In this document: piece after piece, positions 9,551 to 18,038 of the stretch | How the letters are laid out: each line of letters begins with the position of its first letter | Numbering within the stretch: position 1 is the stretch's first letter | Assembly: GCF_022129235.1 (NCBI RefSeq) | Contig: NZ_JADQAI010000005.1 | Span: 205,406-269,405, forward strand | Reading direction: 5' to 3' | From: Psychrobacter sp. Ps6 | GTDB lineage: Bacteria > Pseudomonadota > Gammaproteobacteria > Pseudomonadales > Moraxellaceae | Length of the DNA: 64,000 bases | Notes under the pieces: generated by a model | Seen by the model: only the letters and a program-made list of their open reading frames with translations | Databases searched by the model: none | Told to the model about the DNA's origin: nothing | Program-made: the position numbers and the translations under genes

Positions 9551-10003
9551 TTAGGTATCTTCTTCATCGGTCAAGTACCACTCCATAAACTCATAGAAGC
9601 TATCCCAATGCGGTAATGTACCGTCCGCTAGCTGCTGTTGCTGACCCATCTGAAAATCCCATACACTGTCATCTTCTATATTATATAAATAACCGCCTTC
9701 ACCTTCACCTGTACTAAATAAAATGTAATTCTTAGGTATATCCCAAACTTCATGTGCGAATTTTACTCTAGGAATGAAACTTCTTGTCGGTAGAGGATCA
9801 ACTATTTCATCAGCACCAGAACGGCAGTTTAAAGACCTTAAAAAATACTTTGTATATAATTTAAAAAAACCACTGTCCTTTTTAACACCATATTCTAAAA
9901 GAATATTTTCTGTACTTTCTTTCTTTTCAGTTTTTTTTTGCATTAGACATGCAGCATGATTTTTTTCAGATAACAACTTTTCCACTGTATTGAATGAACT
10001 CAC
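9551..10003 (-). CDS. SUKH (SMI1/KNR4)-like probable immunity protein
   Basis: 150 residues from a GTG start with AAGGAG six bases upstream. The second half has the SUKH pattern: IPKNYILFSTGEGEGGYLYN, then VWDFQ and a C-terminal WDSFYEFMEWYL. The N-terminal half is charged and helical. SUKH proteins commonly neutralise polymorphic toxins of contact-dependent or secreted systems, often nucleases. Directly upstream on the same strand is the broken tail of what looks like such a toxin, whose stop codon precedes the GTG by one base. The gene is more AT-rich than its neighbours. The intact immunity gene next to a dead toxin would be an orphan immunity gene. Confidence 0.7.
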   Translation of the reverse strand: MSSFNTVEKLLSEKNHAACLMQKKTEKKESTENILLEYGVKKDSGFFKLYTKYFLRSLNCRSGADEIVDPLPTRSFIPRVKFAHEVWDIPKNYILFSTGEGEGGYLYNIEDDSVWDFQMGQQQQLADGTLPHWDSFYEFMEWYLTDEEDT

Positions 10004-10004
10004 A

Positions 10005-10312
10005 TTAATCTCCTTGCAGTTGGTTTAAACGATCTTTCCAGTACTGACTCTCATATTTATCAAAAATATCACGATTATCTGGATGGCTATTGTTTCCATA
10101 AGCTTGCCACTCTCTTTTTCATATTGTTTAATCATTTCAATTTTTTTACTATGCATGTCAATTTTTGTTCCTGAGTCTATTTTCTCATATTCAACACCCA
10201 TTTCTTCAACTTCATCAGTAGAATAGCGCTTTTGGTTACCCTGCGTGACGGAAGTACTATTAGATATTGAAGTACGACTAATTATATAACCACGCAAGCC
10301 CCAAAAAACCAC
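10005..10312 (-). pseudogene. Frameshifted C-terminal fragment of a probable polymorphic toxin
   Basis: Read on the minus strand, the first frame gives about 65 residues (RGYIISRTSI, then YSTDEVEEMGVEYEKIDSG) and then turns into hydrophobic nonsense ending at 10025. One extra base in the A-run near 10123-10127 restores a sensible frame, KREWQAYGNNSHPDNRDIF, continuing to YWKDRLNQLQGD and a TAA at 10005-10007 just before the immunity GTG. The fragment has no proper start: its upstream end runs into the terminator hairpin of the next gene. I read it as the remnant of a toxin C-terminal domain whose N-terminal part is lost and whose frame has slipped. The toxin family is not recognised. Confidence 0.65.
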
Positions 10313-10338
10313 CCTAGCTATCCAGCTAGGGTGGTTTT
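10305..10338. terminator. Terminator of the MDR oxidoreductase gene
   Basis: AAAACCACCCTAGCT at 10305-10319 pairs perfectly with AGCTAGGGTGGTTTT at 10324-10338 around an ATCC loop (15 base pairs). On the minus strand it ends in a T-run, so it terminates the gene at 10380-11444. It sits exactly at the truncated end of the toxin fragment. Confidence 0.8.
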
Positions 10339-10379
10339 CTATTTTGGTTTTAAAGTCATCCTTTCTAATGCTTTAAATC

Positions 10380-11444
10380 TTAAACAGGCCAACCTTCTAA
10401 CACAATCTTGCCATGTGCTTGCTGGTTTTCTAGCATTTGATGTGCATGGCGTACATGCTCAGCCGTGATAGTGCCAAGATTATGGGCAACGGTGGTCTTG
10501 ATCTCGCCTGCATCAATCATGTTTGCCACGTCCGTCAATAAACGATGCTGTTCAATCATATCTGGTGTATGGAACATAGATCGCGTAAACATAAATTCCC
10601 AATGTAGGCTCAGACATTTAGTTTTAAGCGCATTGGCATCTAATGATTCAGGATCATCGATGAGCCCTAATTTACCTTGTGGTTTCAAGCATTTGATGAT
10701 TTCTTTATAATGTTCATCAGTGTTGTTTAGGCTGATGACATAATCTACTTCATTGATGCCTGTCTTCTGTAGCTCATCAAACAATGGGTTACGATGATTA
10801 ATCACATGATCTGCGCCTAAATCCTTTAACCACCGTACACTCTCATCTCGTGATGCTGTACCGATGACTGTGGCAGAGGTTCGTGTTTTTAATAACTGCG
10901 TTAAGATAGAACCAACCCCGCCTGCCGCACCAATAACTAATACTGAAACGTCATTAGCACGCTCGTCACTACCATTTCTATCTGCCGAGCTATTATTAAC
11001 AGGCACTTGCAGACGCTCAAACAACATCTCCCAAGCCGTGATCGTAGTCAGCGGTAATGCCGCCGCTTCAGCAAATGACAGCGATTTTGGCATACGCCCG
11101 ACGATGCGCTCATCAACCAGTTGATATTCAGCATTACTACCTGAACGAGTCAAATCCCCTGCGTAATAGACCTTATCCCCGACTGAGAATAGGCTGACTT
11201 CTTCGCCAACAGCCGTCACGATGCCCGCCGCATCCCAACCAATCACTGCGTACTCACCCTCTGGTGCAGGACGCGATTGACGGATCTTATAATCTACGGG
11301 ATTTACGGATATGGCTTTGACCTCTACCAGAATATCATGGCCTGATGCAGTCGGTTTATCAAGGGTAATATCTTGTAGTGCTTGTTCATTATCAATGGCT
11401 AGGTTATCTTGATAGCCAATGGCTTTTATTGTCTGATTTTGCAT
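10380..11444 (-). CDS. Zinc-type alcohol dehydrogenase-like / quinone oxidoreductase (MDR family)
   Basis: 354 residues. The N-terminal GroES-like domain has ISVNPVDYKIR and VIGWDAAGIVTAVGEEV. The Rossmann domain has VLVIGAAGGVGSILTQLL for NADPH binding and GTASRDES after it. The cysteines and histidine of zinc-binding alcohol dehydrogenases are absent, which points to the zinc-independent quinone oxidoreductase / YhdH-ZADH subgroup reducing quinones or enones. An AGGAA sequence stands before the ATG. It lies about 90 bases downstream of an SDR gene on the same strand, so the two may form a transcription unit. The substrate is unknown. Confidence 0.85.
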   Translation of the reverse strand: MQNQTIKAIGYQDNLAIDNEQALQDITLDKPTASGHDILVEVKAISVNPVDYKIRQSRPAPEGEYAVIGWDAAGIVTAVGEEVSLFSVGDKVYYAGDLTRSGSNAEYQLVDERIVGRMPKSLSFAEAAALPLTTITAWEMLFERLQVPVNNSSADRNGSDERANDVSVLVIGAAGGVGSILTQLLKTRTSATVIGTASRDESVRWLKDLGADHVINHRNPLFDELQKTGINEVDYVISLNNTDEHYKEIIKCLKPQGKLGLIDDPESLDANALKTKCLSLHWEFMFTRSMFHTPDMIEQHRLLTDVANMIDAGEIKTTVAHNLGTITAEHVRHAHQMLENQQAHGKIVLEGWPV

Positions 11445-11534
11445 TGTTTTTATTCCTAATAATAAATAAATTGAGTAAAGTCCTCACGCGAACAGTACCG
11501 AAATACATAGCGCTTAATAGGAGGCAATATATTT

Positions 11535-12389
11535 TTAATACAACGACTGTAACATCTGCTGTGTTTGGCGTTCTAGCTCTGCAATGGCTTCTTTATCTAA
11601 CGCATCGGCATGCGGTTGACCAAATTCGCCCCTAGCATCGCCATGTGCACCATCTTTGATATCGTTATCAAAGTATTTACCCGTGTCACTAGCGAACTCA
11701 TCCGAGACAGCCAATGCTGTTAGGATATTTGCGCCTTTGTCTGCTGATGACCAGTGATGACCATACGCCTCGTCAACCATCTTAGTGTTCAGCAATGATC
11801 CCGGATTGACAGCGATCACGTTAATATCATGGCTAGCAACTGTGTCAGCTAAATCCATACTCCACATCGTGAGCGCCAGTTTACTTTGCGCGTAGGCGAC
11901 TTTATCATCGAGACGCTCTTGTCCTACAAACGCCTTATATGATATTGGTGCTTGAGCAGCCGAGCTCAGATTCACAATACGCGCTTTACTAGATTGCTTG
12001 AGTAAAGGTAATAAAGCATTAGTCAACTCATAAGGCGCTAGGTAATTGACCACAAAGCGCACGTCCAAACCATCTTTAGTCATCGCTGATGCCGTGGTAT
12101 AAATTCCTGCGTTATTTATCAATACATCCAGCTTTGGTAGCTTTTCATTGACGTCTGCGGCCATCTTGAGCACAGCCGTTAAATCAGAGAAATCCGCGAC
12201 AAACCCATCAATATGATCTACCGCGTCGCCTGTCGCCACGGCTTTTACTTCTGCAATGACACTAGCAAGTTTGTCAGCATCGCGGCCATGCAGGCACACT
12301 TGATGCCCAGCCTCTGCTAGCTTTAAAGCCGCCAATTTGCCAATACCGTCGGTGCTACCGGTAATTAAAATTGTTTTAGTTTTACTCAT
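11535..12389 (-). CDS. Short-chain dehydrogenase/reductase (SDR)
   Basis: About 284 residues from the ATG giving MSKTKTILITGSTDGIG. AAGGA lies 11 bases upstream of this ATG, whereas it touches the alternative ATG at 12401 directly. The classical SDR features are present: TGSTDGIG nucleotide-binding motif at residues 10-17, NNAGIY, the catalytic serine in NLSSAAQ, and YAQSK as the YxxxK pair. It probably reduces a carbonyl or oxidises an alcohol with NAD(P)H. The next gene on the strand is an MDR oxidoreductase, which suggests a shared detoxification role. Confidence 0.87.
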   Translation of the reverse strand: MSKTKTILITGSTDGIGKLAALKLAEAGHQVCLHGRDADKLASVIAEVKAVATGDAVDHIDGFVADFSDLTAVLKMAADVNEKLPKLDVLINNAGIYTTASAMTKDGLDVRFVVNYLAPYELTNALLPLLKQSSKARIVNLSSAAQAPISYKAFVGQERLDDKVAYAQSKLALTMWSMDLADTVASHDINVIAVNPGSLLNTKMVDEAYGHHWSSADKGANILTALAVSDEFASDTGKYFDNDIKDGAHGDARGEFGQPHADALDKEAIAELERQTQQMLQSLY

Positions 12390-12718
12390 GATTGCAACCA
12401 TCCTTATTATTTGATTATTTAACTTATGGTTATATTATTAGGTACACGCTACATTTTATCCGTCGTCATGGTATCCATTGTTATCAAAGTGTTGTGATTC
12501 GAAACAGCAATCATCATCGACGGAAACACTTAAAGTTTCTGAAACTGGCTGATTTTTTGAATAATTATTTATTGTATAAAAGTAGCCAATTACGGCTATA
12601 TAGTTGCGGCTGTCTATGTAAATTAAATGAAAATACAATTGATAAAAAAACGCTAGCAAGTGAGTACTTACTAGCGTTTGAACAACGACTGTCTATCTAA
12701 ATCTTCAGTTAGCGTCAA
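12390..12718. other. Intergenic region with SDR promoter and M14 terminator
   Basis: About 330 bases without a supported gene. It holds the GTTATATTATTAGG motif at 12429-12442, which recurs upstream of the dioxygenase gene, and the terminator at 12648-12679. Open frames on both strands here lack ribosome binding sites and any family resemblance. Confidence 0.5.
12642..12679 (-). terminator. Terminator of the M14 carboxypeptidase gene
   Basis: On the plus strand AAACGCTAG at 12648-12656 pairs with CTAGCGTTT at 12671-12679, extended by AAGT/ACTT after one mismatch, with a GAGT loop. Read on the minus strand the stem is followed by a run of T residues (12642-12650). Confidence 0.75.
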
Positions 12719-13846
12719 TTAACGTAAATCATCAACGACGGCTAGCATGGCGATAAGCGATGCTTCCCCTAACTGAATAGAACGCTCTGGTGACCAGCCC
12801 ATCTCTGCATCAGGCAGATTATTATTATCTTTAAATGGCATCTCTAGCGTATTGGCAAGACAGTCAAAACGTTCAGCCACCCAATGGGTTGCCAGTGTCA
12901 TGTTGGCCTCACCTGGCGCATCAATCTCATAACCCACTTCCGTCTGAAAGTCAGCACTGGCTAATTTCAATACGTCTGAGAACCGATCACGTAGATGTGC
13001 AAGGCGCTCGTTATAACTCGGCGTGCCTTGAGAGCCAGCAAGAAACGCATAAGGCAATGCTTCATCGCCATGCACATCATAAAACAGATCAACGCCCGTC
13101 TCTTCCATCTTCTTAATCACATAGAACACTTCAGGGCTTTTTTCCAAACTTGGACTTGCCCATTCACGGTTTAGGTTCGTACCTGCTGCATTGGTGCGCA
13201 GATGTCCGCGTACACTACCATCGGGATTCATATTGGGTACGATATAGAAATTGGCTTTGTCCAATAACTGTCTGCCTGTTGCATTATCGCTATCTAACAA
13301 GCTATATAGCAATCCCTCAACCAACCATTCAGCCATCGTTTCACCCGGATGTTGACGCGCCGTTATCCAGATGTTGCGTTTATTAGCATCACCGTCACCG
13401 ATTTTTACCAGAGTCAAATCACGCTTGTCGAGGGTGTCACCTAGATGCTCTAGCCTCACTAGCGGATGCGTCTGGACGGCGGCTAATAAATCCTGATGAC
13501 GCTCATAACTATAAGGGGCAAAATAAGCAATTTGGATGGTTTCACACGCCAACTCTGCCACGATGGTTAATTTGCCATCTTGATAAGAAGTAGGCAAACG
13601 GAACCAATGCTGACGATCGTAGGAAGCGACTGCTTGATAATCCTCCCACCCTTCTAGATAGGAAGCCTCCCCTGCATTCATAATATTAAGAACGTACTTC
13701 TCTCCAACCTCGCCAGAGAGACGGAAGTTGAACCACTGAAAAAACTCTTCGCCAACGTCTGGACGAATAGCCAGTTGAATATTATTTTTATCTTCTATGT
13801 TAAGTACGTCAATATTACCTGCGTCAAAATTGGCAGTGATACGCAT
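12719..13846 (-). CDS. M14 family zinc carboxypeptidase, cytosolic type
   Basis: 375 residues without a signal peptide. An N-terminal beta-rich domain (about 1-115) of the cytosolic carboxypeptidase type precedes the M14 catalytic domain. Zinc ligands are visible as H166 and E169 in RQHPGE and H259 in YDVHGDE, and the catalytic glutamate is E335 in NTLEMPF. NMNPDGSVRGHLRTNAAG and NLNREW are the substrate-binding blocks. This subgroup removes C-terminal residues from peptides or proteins, and some eukaryotic relatives shorten glutamate tails; the bacterial substrate is not known. It stands alone with its own terminator. Confidence 0.9.
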   Translation of the reverse strand: MRITANFDAGNIDVLNIEDKNNIQLAIRPDVGEEFFQWFNFRLSGEVGEKYVLNIMNAGEASYLEGWEDYQAVASYDRQHWFRLPTSYQDGKLTIVAELACETIQIAYFAPYSYERHQDLLAAVQTHPLVRLEHLGDTLDKRDLTLVKIGDGDANKRNIWITARQHPGETMAEWLVEGLLYSLLDSDNATGRQLLDKANFYIVPNMNPDGSVRGHLRTNAAGTNLNREWASPSLEKSPEVFYVIKKMEETGVDLFYDVHGDEALPYAFLAGSQGTPSYNERLAHLRDRFSDVLKLASADFQTEVGYEIDAPGEANMTLATHWVAERFDCLANTLEMPFKDNNNLPDAEMGWSPERSIQLGEASLIAMLAVVDDLR

Positions 13847-14162
13847 GATCGCTCCTTGATTGGTTTTTTATGATTGGGTCTAATCGGCTATGTGCGGGAT
13901 ACAAAGGAAGGTGACAGATTTTTTATTCTAGATAGTCTTTAATCTAACACGGTAGCGTTATACTTTATTGGTCATCACACACTCTTTTTCAAGTCATTAG
14001 CTTACTAAGCTGACGTTACTAGCGTCTTATTTCTAAATAGTACTAGGGCATTACACCCATTATCGCCCAATCAGATTGCTTCTCATGCCATCAAAAAGTT
14101 GTATCCCTAAAATAAAATAACGGCCTTACATTAGCAAAGCCGTCATCAGATATAGAATCCAT
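13847..14162. other. Intergenic region between esterase and M14 carboxypeptidase
   Basis: About 316 bases. Apart from the esterase terminator at 14120-14143 and the presumed promoter of the M14 gene I see no gene or repeat in it. Confidence 0.5.
14107..14143 (-). terminator. Terminator of the carboxylesterase gene
   Basis: ACGGCCTT at 14120-14127 pairs with AAAGCCGT at 14136-14143 (one G-U pair) over an eight-base loop. On the minus strand it is followed by TATTTTATTTT. Confidence 0.7.
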
Positions 14163-15731
14163 TTAGAAAGAATAGTCAGACCATAACATTCTAACATCGC
14201 GCTCAGGATCAACAACCGCTTCAGAGTCTACATCGAATCTCATGGTTGTTCGATCTGTAAGCTTATAGTTGTCCCAGCTCACTTGCCCAGTACGCGCAAA
14301 CTCAATCCAATGTTGGTGCATAGTATTGGCAAGTTTTTGCGGTGGCTCATCTCCGACGAAATTTTTGGCTTGCTCGCTACCGAGCGCATTAAAGGCAAAA
14401 GGTACATCCACAAAGTGTGCTGCGCCTAGCTGTCCATCGAATGCTGGTGAAAACCACGAAAAGTTATAATGCCATACTTTATTACCGTTTTTGATTAAAT
14501 GCTCAGCGATGTGTACCGCTGGCATCCGAAAAGTATAATCTGATTGTATATCAGCAAAGCTATCGCCAACAGACTTGTCGCTATTAGTAGGTGAATATAC
14601 CCTAAGTGGCTTGCCATTCAACGATAAGTCACTTAGCAACTGAGATCTTTGTGTTGAGGTAATCTTATTAATAGCACCTCCTGGTACATAATAAAGCCTT
14701 GCCTCTTGATCGGTACTACCGACAATCACTGGAATAGACGCATCTGCATATTTTATTAGGTCTTTCATTGGTGATTCTTTGATGATATCGCCATCGGTCA
14801 CAGGCAAAAATGCTGTGCCACCCCAAGACATCATGCCCCACTCGTCTCTATCTTTTACCGTATTGCCGATATTAATCACTTCAGAGACCAAATCGTCAAG
14901 TGGTACTTGAGAGATATCGGTCGTCGTAGGTGCCACTCCAAGCGCTTCAGCAAAGAGCGTACTGACTCGACCTGCCTGCTCTGTGGTCACAAACTGCATA
15001 GGGGGACTTTGCATAATTGCCTGTTGAAACAGACCTTTTGCTTTATCAGTACCCAAAAGTACCGCGACGCTTTCAGCACCAGCTGATTGACCAAATAAGG
15101 TAACTTTGTTTGGATCACCACCAAAGTCAGCAATGTTTTGCTGCACCCATTTTAATGCAGCGATTTGATCTAAAATACCTCTATTATCTGGGACGCCATC
15201 TAGATGCATAAATCCATCAACACCAACCCGGTAGTTTACAGTGACGACAATCGTGTCATTTTTTGCAAAGCTAGTGCCGTTATAGGCTTCCTCGCCTGCA
15301 TCTGCCCTTATAAAAGCACCACCAGGTAGCCAAACCATCACAGGTAATTGCTTATCTGATTTTAGGGCATTTGTGGGCGCCCATATATTTAATGTCAAGT
15401 CACCTGCAGCGCCTACAAGTTGAACTTTTTTCTCTCGTCCTGGCTGCGGTACTGGTACCGTTTTGGCGGTAGCATCTAATACGCCTTCCCACTTCTCGTA
15501 AGGCTGCGGTGCCTTAAATCTAAGCGATTTTGTGAAAGGATTATGTGCATAAGGAATACCGTAAAAGGTAGCAACCTCATTATCTACTTTGCCTTTTAAC
15601 TTACCTTGAGAAACGGTAATGGTCATCTTTTCCCCTTCATTATTCGCAGCAAATGCAGAAATCATACTGACACTCAACAAGACAATGGCCACCTTTTGAC
15701 ACACTTTACTTACCTTGTTAATCATCATCAC
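14163..15731 (-). CDS. Secreted type-B carboxylesterase
   Basis: 522 residues of the carboxylesterase type-B alpha/beta-hydrolase family. A signal peptide is visible (VAIVLLSVSMISAFA before ANNEG), so the enzyme is exported. The nucleophile is S216 in GQSAGAES, the conserved YGIPYA and NYRVG blocks are present, and the catalytic histidine is in AAHFVDVPFAF. An oddity is the oxyanion-hole segment: the usual HGGGF after VMVW reads LPGGAF at about residues 135-140, so histidine is replaced by proline. Several ATG codons in a row start the gene, with GGAG a few bases upstream. It has its own terminator and appears monocistronic. Confidence 0.88.
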   Translation of the reverse strand: MMMINKVSKVCQKVAIVLLSVSMISAFAANNEGEKMTITVSQGKLKGKVDNEVATFYGIPYAHNPFTKSLRFKAPQPYEKWEGVLDATAKTVPVPQPGREKKVQLVGAAGDLTLNIWAPTNALKSDKQLPVMVWLPGGAFIRADAGEEAYNGTSFAKNDTIVVTVNYRVGVDGFMHLDGVPDNRGILDQIAALKWVQQNIADFGGDPNKVTLFGQSAGAESVAVLLGTDKAKGLFQQAIMQSPPMQFVTTEQAGRVSTLFAEALGVAPTTTDISQVPLDDLVSEVINIGNTVKDRDEWGMMSWGGTAFLPVTDGDIIKESPMKDLIKYADASIPVIVGSTDQEARLYYVPGGAINKITSTQRSQLLSDLSLNGKPLRVYSPTNSDKSVGDSFADIQSDYTFRMPAVHIAEHLIKNGNKVWHYNFSWFSPAFDGQLGAAHFVDVPFAFNALGSEQAKNFVGDEPPQKLANTMHQHWIEFARTGQVSWDNYKLTDRTTMRFDVDSEAVVDPERDVRMLWSDYSF

Positions 15732-15968
15732 TCCTACTCCTTTTTTATTTTGCGTCTATTGTCTACCTGCTATCTTCTTAATAACCGTCAAAACAGCGAC
15801 TGTCATCTGGAATAATACTGCTTTCTTGTACAGGTTTTTATGAGACAAACGTAAGGGTTTTATCGTCTACTAACACGTTCTGGTAAGACGATAAGAGTCG
15901 TACTCGCAACTTTTTAAGAGACCACTACTATAAATCACTAACAAAAAGTAGAACTGCTGTATCAGCAT

Positions 15969-16793
15969 TTATCCAAACTGAAAAGCAGATAACTGCGTTT
16001 TTAGCACTTGCTCAGAGTAAACCTTATAGCCTTTATCATTACCTGCTGCGCCTACTGCCACCATAAGCGGTAGCAAATGCTCCTCTGCACCTAATGGATG
16101 TGAGGCTGTTGCATATGGCGCTTCTGACCAGTTAGCCAGCGCTGACCACCGCGTCTCCGCATCCGTTGCAACAGTATCGGTCAGCCAGTCGTCAAAAACT
16201 TCAGACGGTGCGGTAAAGTTTGTATCACCATAGCCACGCATATTATGAAAGCTCATACCGCTTCCGATGATTAACACCCCTTCTTGACGTAATGCCTGCA
16301 GGGCTTGGCCCGCTGCTAGATGCGCTTTCGGGTCTAGATCATTACGCAGTGACATCTGTACTACAGGAATATCTGCCTCAGGGAGCATCACCTTTAACGG
16401 TATAAATACCCCATGGTCAAATCCACGCGCCGCATCTTGCGTATTCGCTATACCCGCCTCAGTTAGCATTTTACTGACTCGCTCAGACAATACTGGCGCA
16501 CCAGATGCTGGATAAGTCAAATCATAGGTATGCTTGGGAAACCCATAGTAATCGTAAATCAGATCAGGTTTTGCGCCAGCGGTAATACCAAACTCAGCCG
16601 TCTGCCAATGGCCGCTAATGATCAAGATAGCCTTTGGTCGCTCAGGCAATCGAGTCGTAATGCTCGCTAAAAACACTGCCATCCCATCCCACATATCTGC
16701 AGGTTGCCAATCCATAAAAAAACAAGGCCCGCCGCCATGCGGTATAAAAAGTACGGGCTGAGTAACTGACTCGTTAGATGCATGTACGCTCAT
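15969..16793 (-). CDS. LigB/DODA-type extradiol dioxygenase family protein
   Basis: About 274 residues from the ATG giving MSVHASNESV, which has GAGGAG close upstream; an upstream in-frame ATG at 16850 lacks such a site. The iron-binding histidines of the family are seen in FIPHGGGP and SGHWQT, with RGFDHGVFIPL and GSGMSFHNMRGY further on, as in bacterial 4,5-DOPA dioxygenase homologues (YgiD type). It would open catechol-type rings using iron and oxygen. DoxX follows about 55 bases downstream in the same direction, a common pairing, although the link is not understood. Confidence 0.88.
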   Translation of the reverse strand: MSVHASNESVTQPVLFIPHGGGPCFFMDWQPADMWDGMAVFLASITTRLPERPKAILIISGHWQTAEFGITAGAKPDLIYDYYGFPKHTYDLTYPASGAPVLSERVSKMLTEAGIANTQDAARGFDHGVFIPLKVMLPEADIPVVQMSLRNDLDPKAHLAAGQALQALRQEGVLIIGSGMSFHNMRGYGDTNFTAPSEVFDDWLTDTVATDAETRWSALANWSEAPYATASHPLGAEEHLLPLMVAVGAAGNDKGYKVYSEQVLKTQLSAFQFG

Positions 16794-16912
16794 CACTTGC
16801 TCCTCGTCACTTCTATGAAATGATGTTATTAATTGATATGACGTTATCAACGTGAGTCGTTATATTATTAGGGTGACGCCTCTTTAGCGTTACTGACAGC
16901 CATTAGAGGGAG

Positions 16913-17368
16913 CTATGCCGCGCGCCCTAGCTTTTCTGATAGCGCCTTATCCATACTTACAGCACCGCCACCTTGTACCGCTAAAGCAAGCAAAGCCACC
17001 ATCAAGGTCAATGCGTATTCGTAGCCGCCATCAGCAGCAAATAGGCCATTGCTGATATGGACAGAGAAAATAGCGACTAGCATTGTAAAGGCGGCGACCA
17101 ATGCGGCAGGTCGAGTCAGTAATCCTAATACTAAGGCAATACCACCAAAGAACTCAGCACCGCCTGCTAAGAGAGCCATCAGGTAGCCGGGTTCCATACC
17201 CATACTACTCATCCACCCAGCCGTACCTGCCAGCCCATTACCGCCAAACCAGCCGAATAACTTCTGCGCACCATGTGCCATCAAAATCAGGCCCACAGGC
17301 ACACGAAGGATTAAGGCAGCAACGCCAGCTTTCGATGTTAAAACTCTATTTAATAATGAGGATTGCAT
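16913..17368 (-). CDS. DoxX family membrane protein
   Basis: About 151 residues starting MQSSLLNRVLT, chosen because GGAG lies eight bases before this ATG while the ATG at 17383 has none. Four hydrophobic segments and the family pattern LRVPVGLILMAHGAQKLFGWFGG and AGGAEFFGGIALVLGLLTRPAALVA identify DoxX. Members sit in the inner membrane and have been linked to redox balance and oxidative stress, with the biochemical role unclear. It lies in tandem with the dioxygenase gene. Confidence 0.9.
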   Translation of the reverse strand: MQSSLLNRVLTSKAGVAALILRVPVGLILMAHGAQKLFGWFGGNGLAGTAGWMSSMGMEPGYLMALLAGGAEFFGGIALVLGLLTRPAALVAAFTMLVAIFSVHISNGLFAADGGYEYALTLMVALLALAVQGGGAVSMDKALSEKLGRAA

Positions 17369-17562
17369 TGATGAGTACTCCATAACGTAGTAGTAAGATA
17401 AAGTGTTTAGATATTGGTATAAACATACTTTACTATCATCGTTACGGAAGAGTAAGCCAAGTTATATTGAATAATTATCAACGTATTGTTGTTAATTGAT
17501 TTGATATAAGCCTTAATAAGTGTGCAAAAGACACAGACAAAATGCCATTGCCGCATGACTCA

Positions 17563-17985
17563 TTAATGTATTATTACATCCAAAATAGGTTGGCCATATT
17601 CCACACCTCCACCATCCTCAACCACTATATCGCTAACAATACCGTCATGCTCGCTCACGACAGGGAGCAGGCGCGTTAGCTCTTCAATAAAGCAAACCGT
17701 TTGACCTTTTTCAATACGATCGCCTTTTTTAACAAGATTGTCCGTCACAGCGTCTGCGCTTAGATGCACGATACCGACATGCGTGGCATATACCTGCGCA
17801 GACTCATTGCTGTCATCTTTAGCGAGGTTCCCATCGTTGTCTGCTTCGAATGGTAGACGATGGCGCTGCGAATTGTTGGTAGAATTGACCACTTTGATTG
17901 ACTGACCACCCTCTACGATCGTCACCTCATGCAATTGACTGCGCTCAATGAGCTGCACCGCGCGTTCGATTTGTTCGATATCCAT
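17563..17985 (-). CDS. Biotin/lipoyl carrier-like protein lacking the biotinylation lysine
   Basis: 140 residues with AAGGAGG five bases before the chosen ATG. The C-terminal half (about 65-140) is a biotinyl-domain fold: HVGIVHL, VKKGDRIEKGQTVCFIE, then DGIVSDIVVEDGGGVEYGQPILDV. At the site where BCCP has EAMKM the sequence reads EELTR (101-105), so Thr104 replaces the biotin-accepting lysine. The N-terminal part resembles that of AccB in the same operon (FDDLEKLI versus IEQIERAV). It therefore looks like a paralogue of the AccB encoded at 23120-23629 that cannot carry biotin. It is the last gene of the 5-oxoproline operon, 50 bases after the NRAMP gene. A structural or regulatory role is possible. 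Confidence 0.75.
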   Translation of the reverse strand: MDIEQIERAVQLIERSQLHEVTIVEGGQSIKVVNSTNNSQRHRLPFEADNDGNLAKDDSNESAQVYATHVGIVHLSADAVTDNLVKKGDRIEKGQTVCFIEELTRLLPVVSEHDGIVSDIVVEDGGGVEYGQPILDVIIH

Positions 17986-18038
17986 CATACCCTCCTTATA
18001 TTATATTTTTTATTTACTATTTATTTTGGCTCTAATAT

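Noticed and set aside
12392..12700. Open frames on both strands between the SDR and M14 genes
   Set aside because: They overlap a promoter region and a terminator and show no protein-like pattern.
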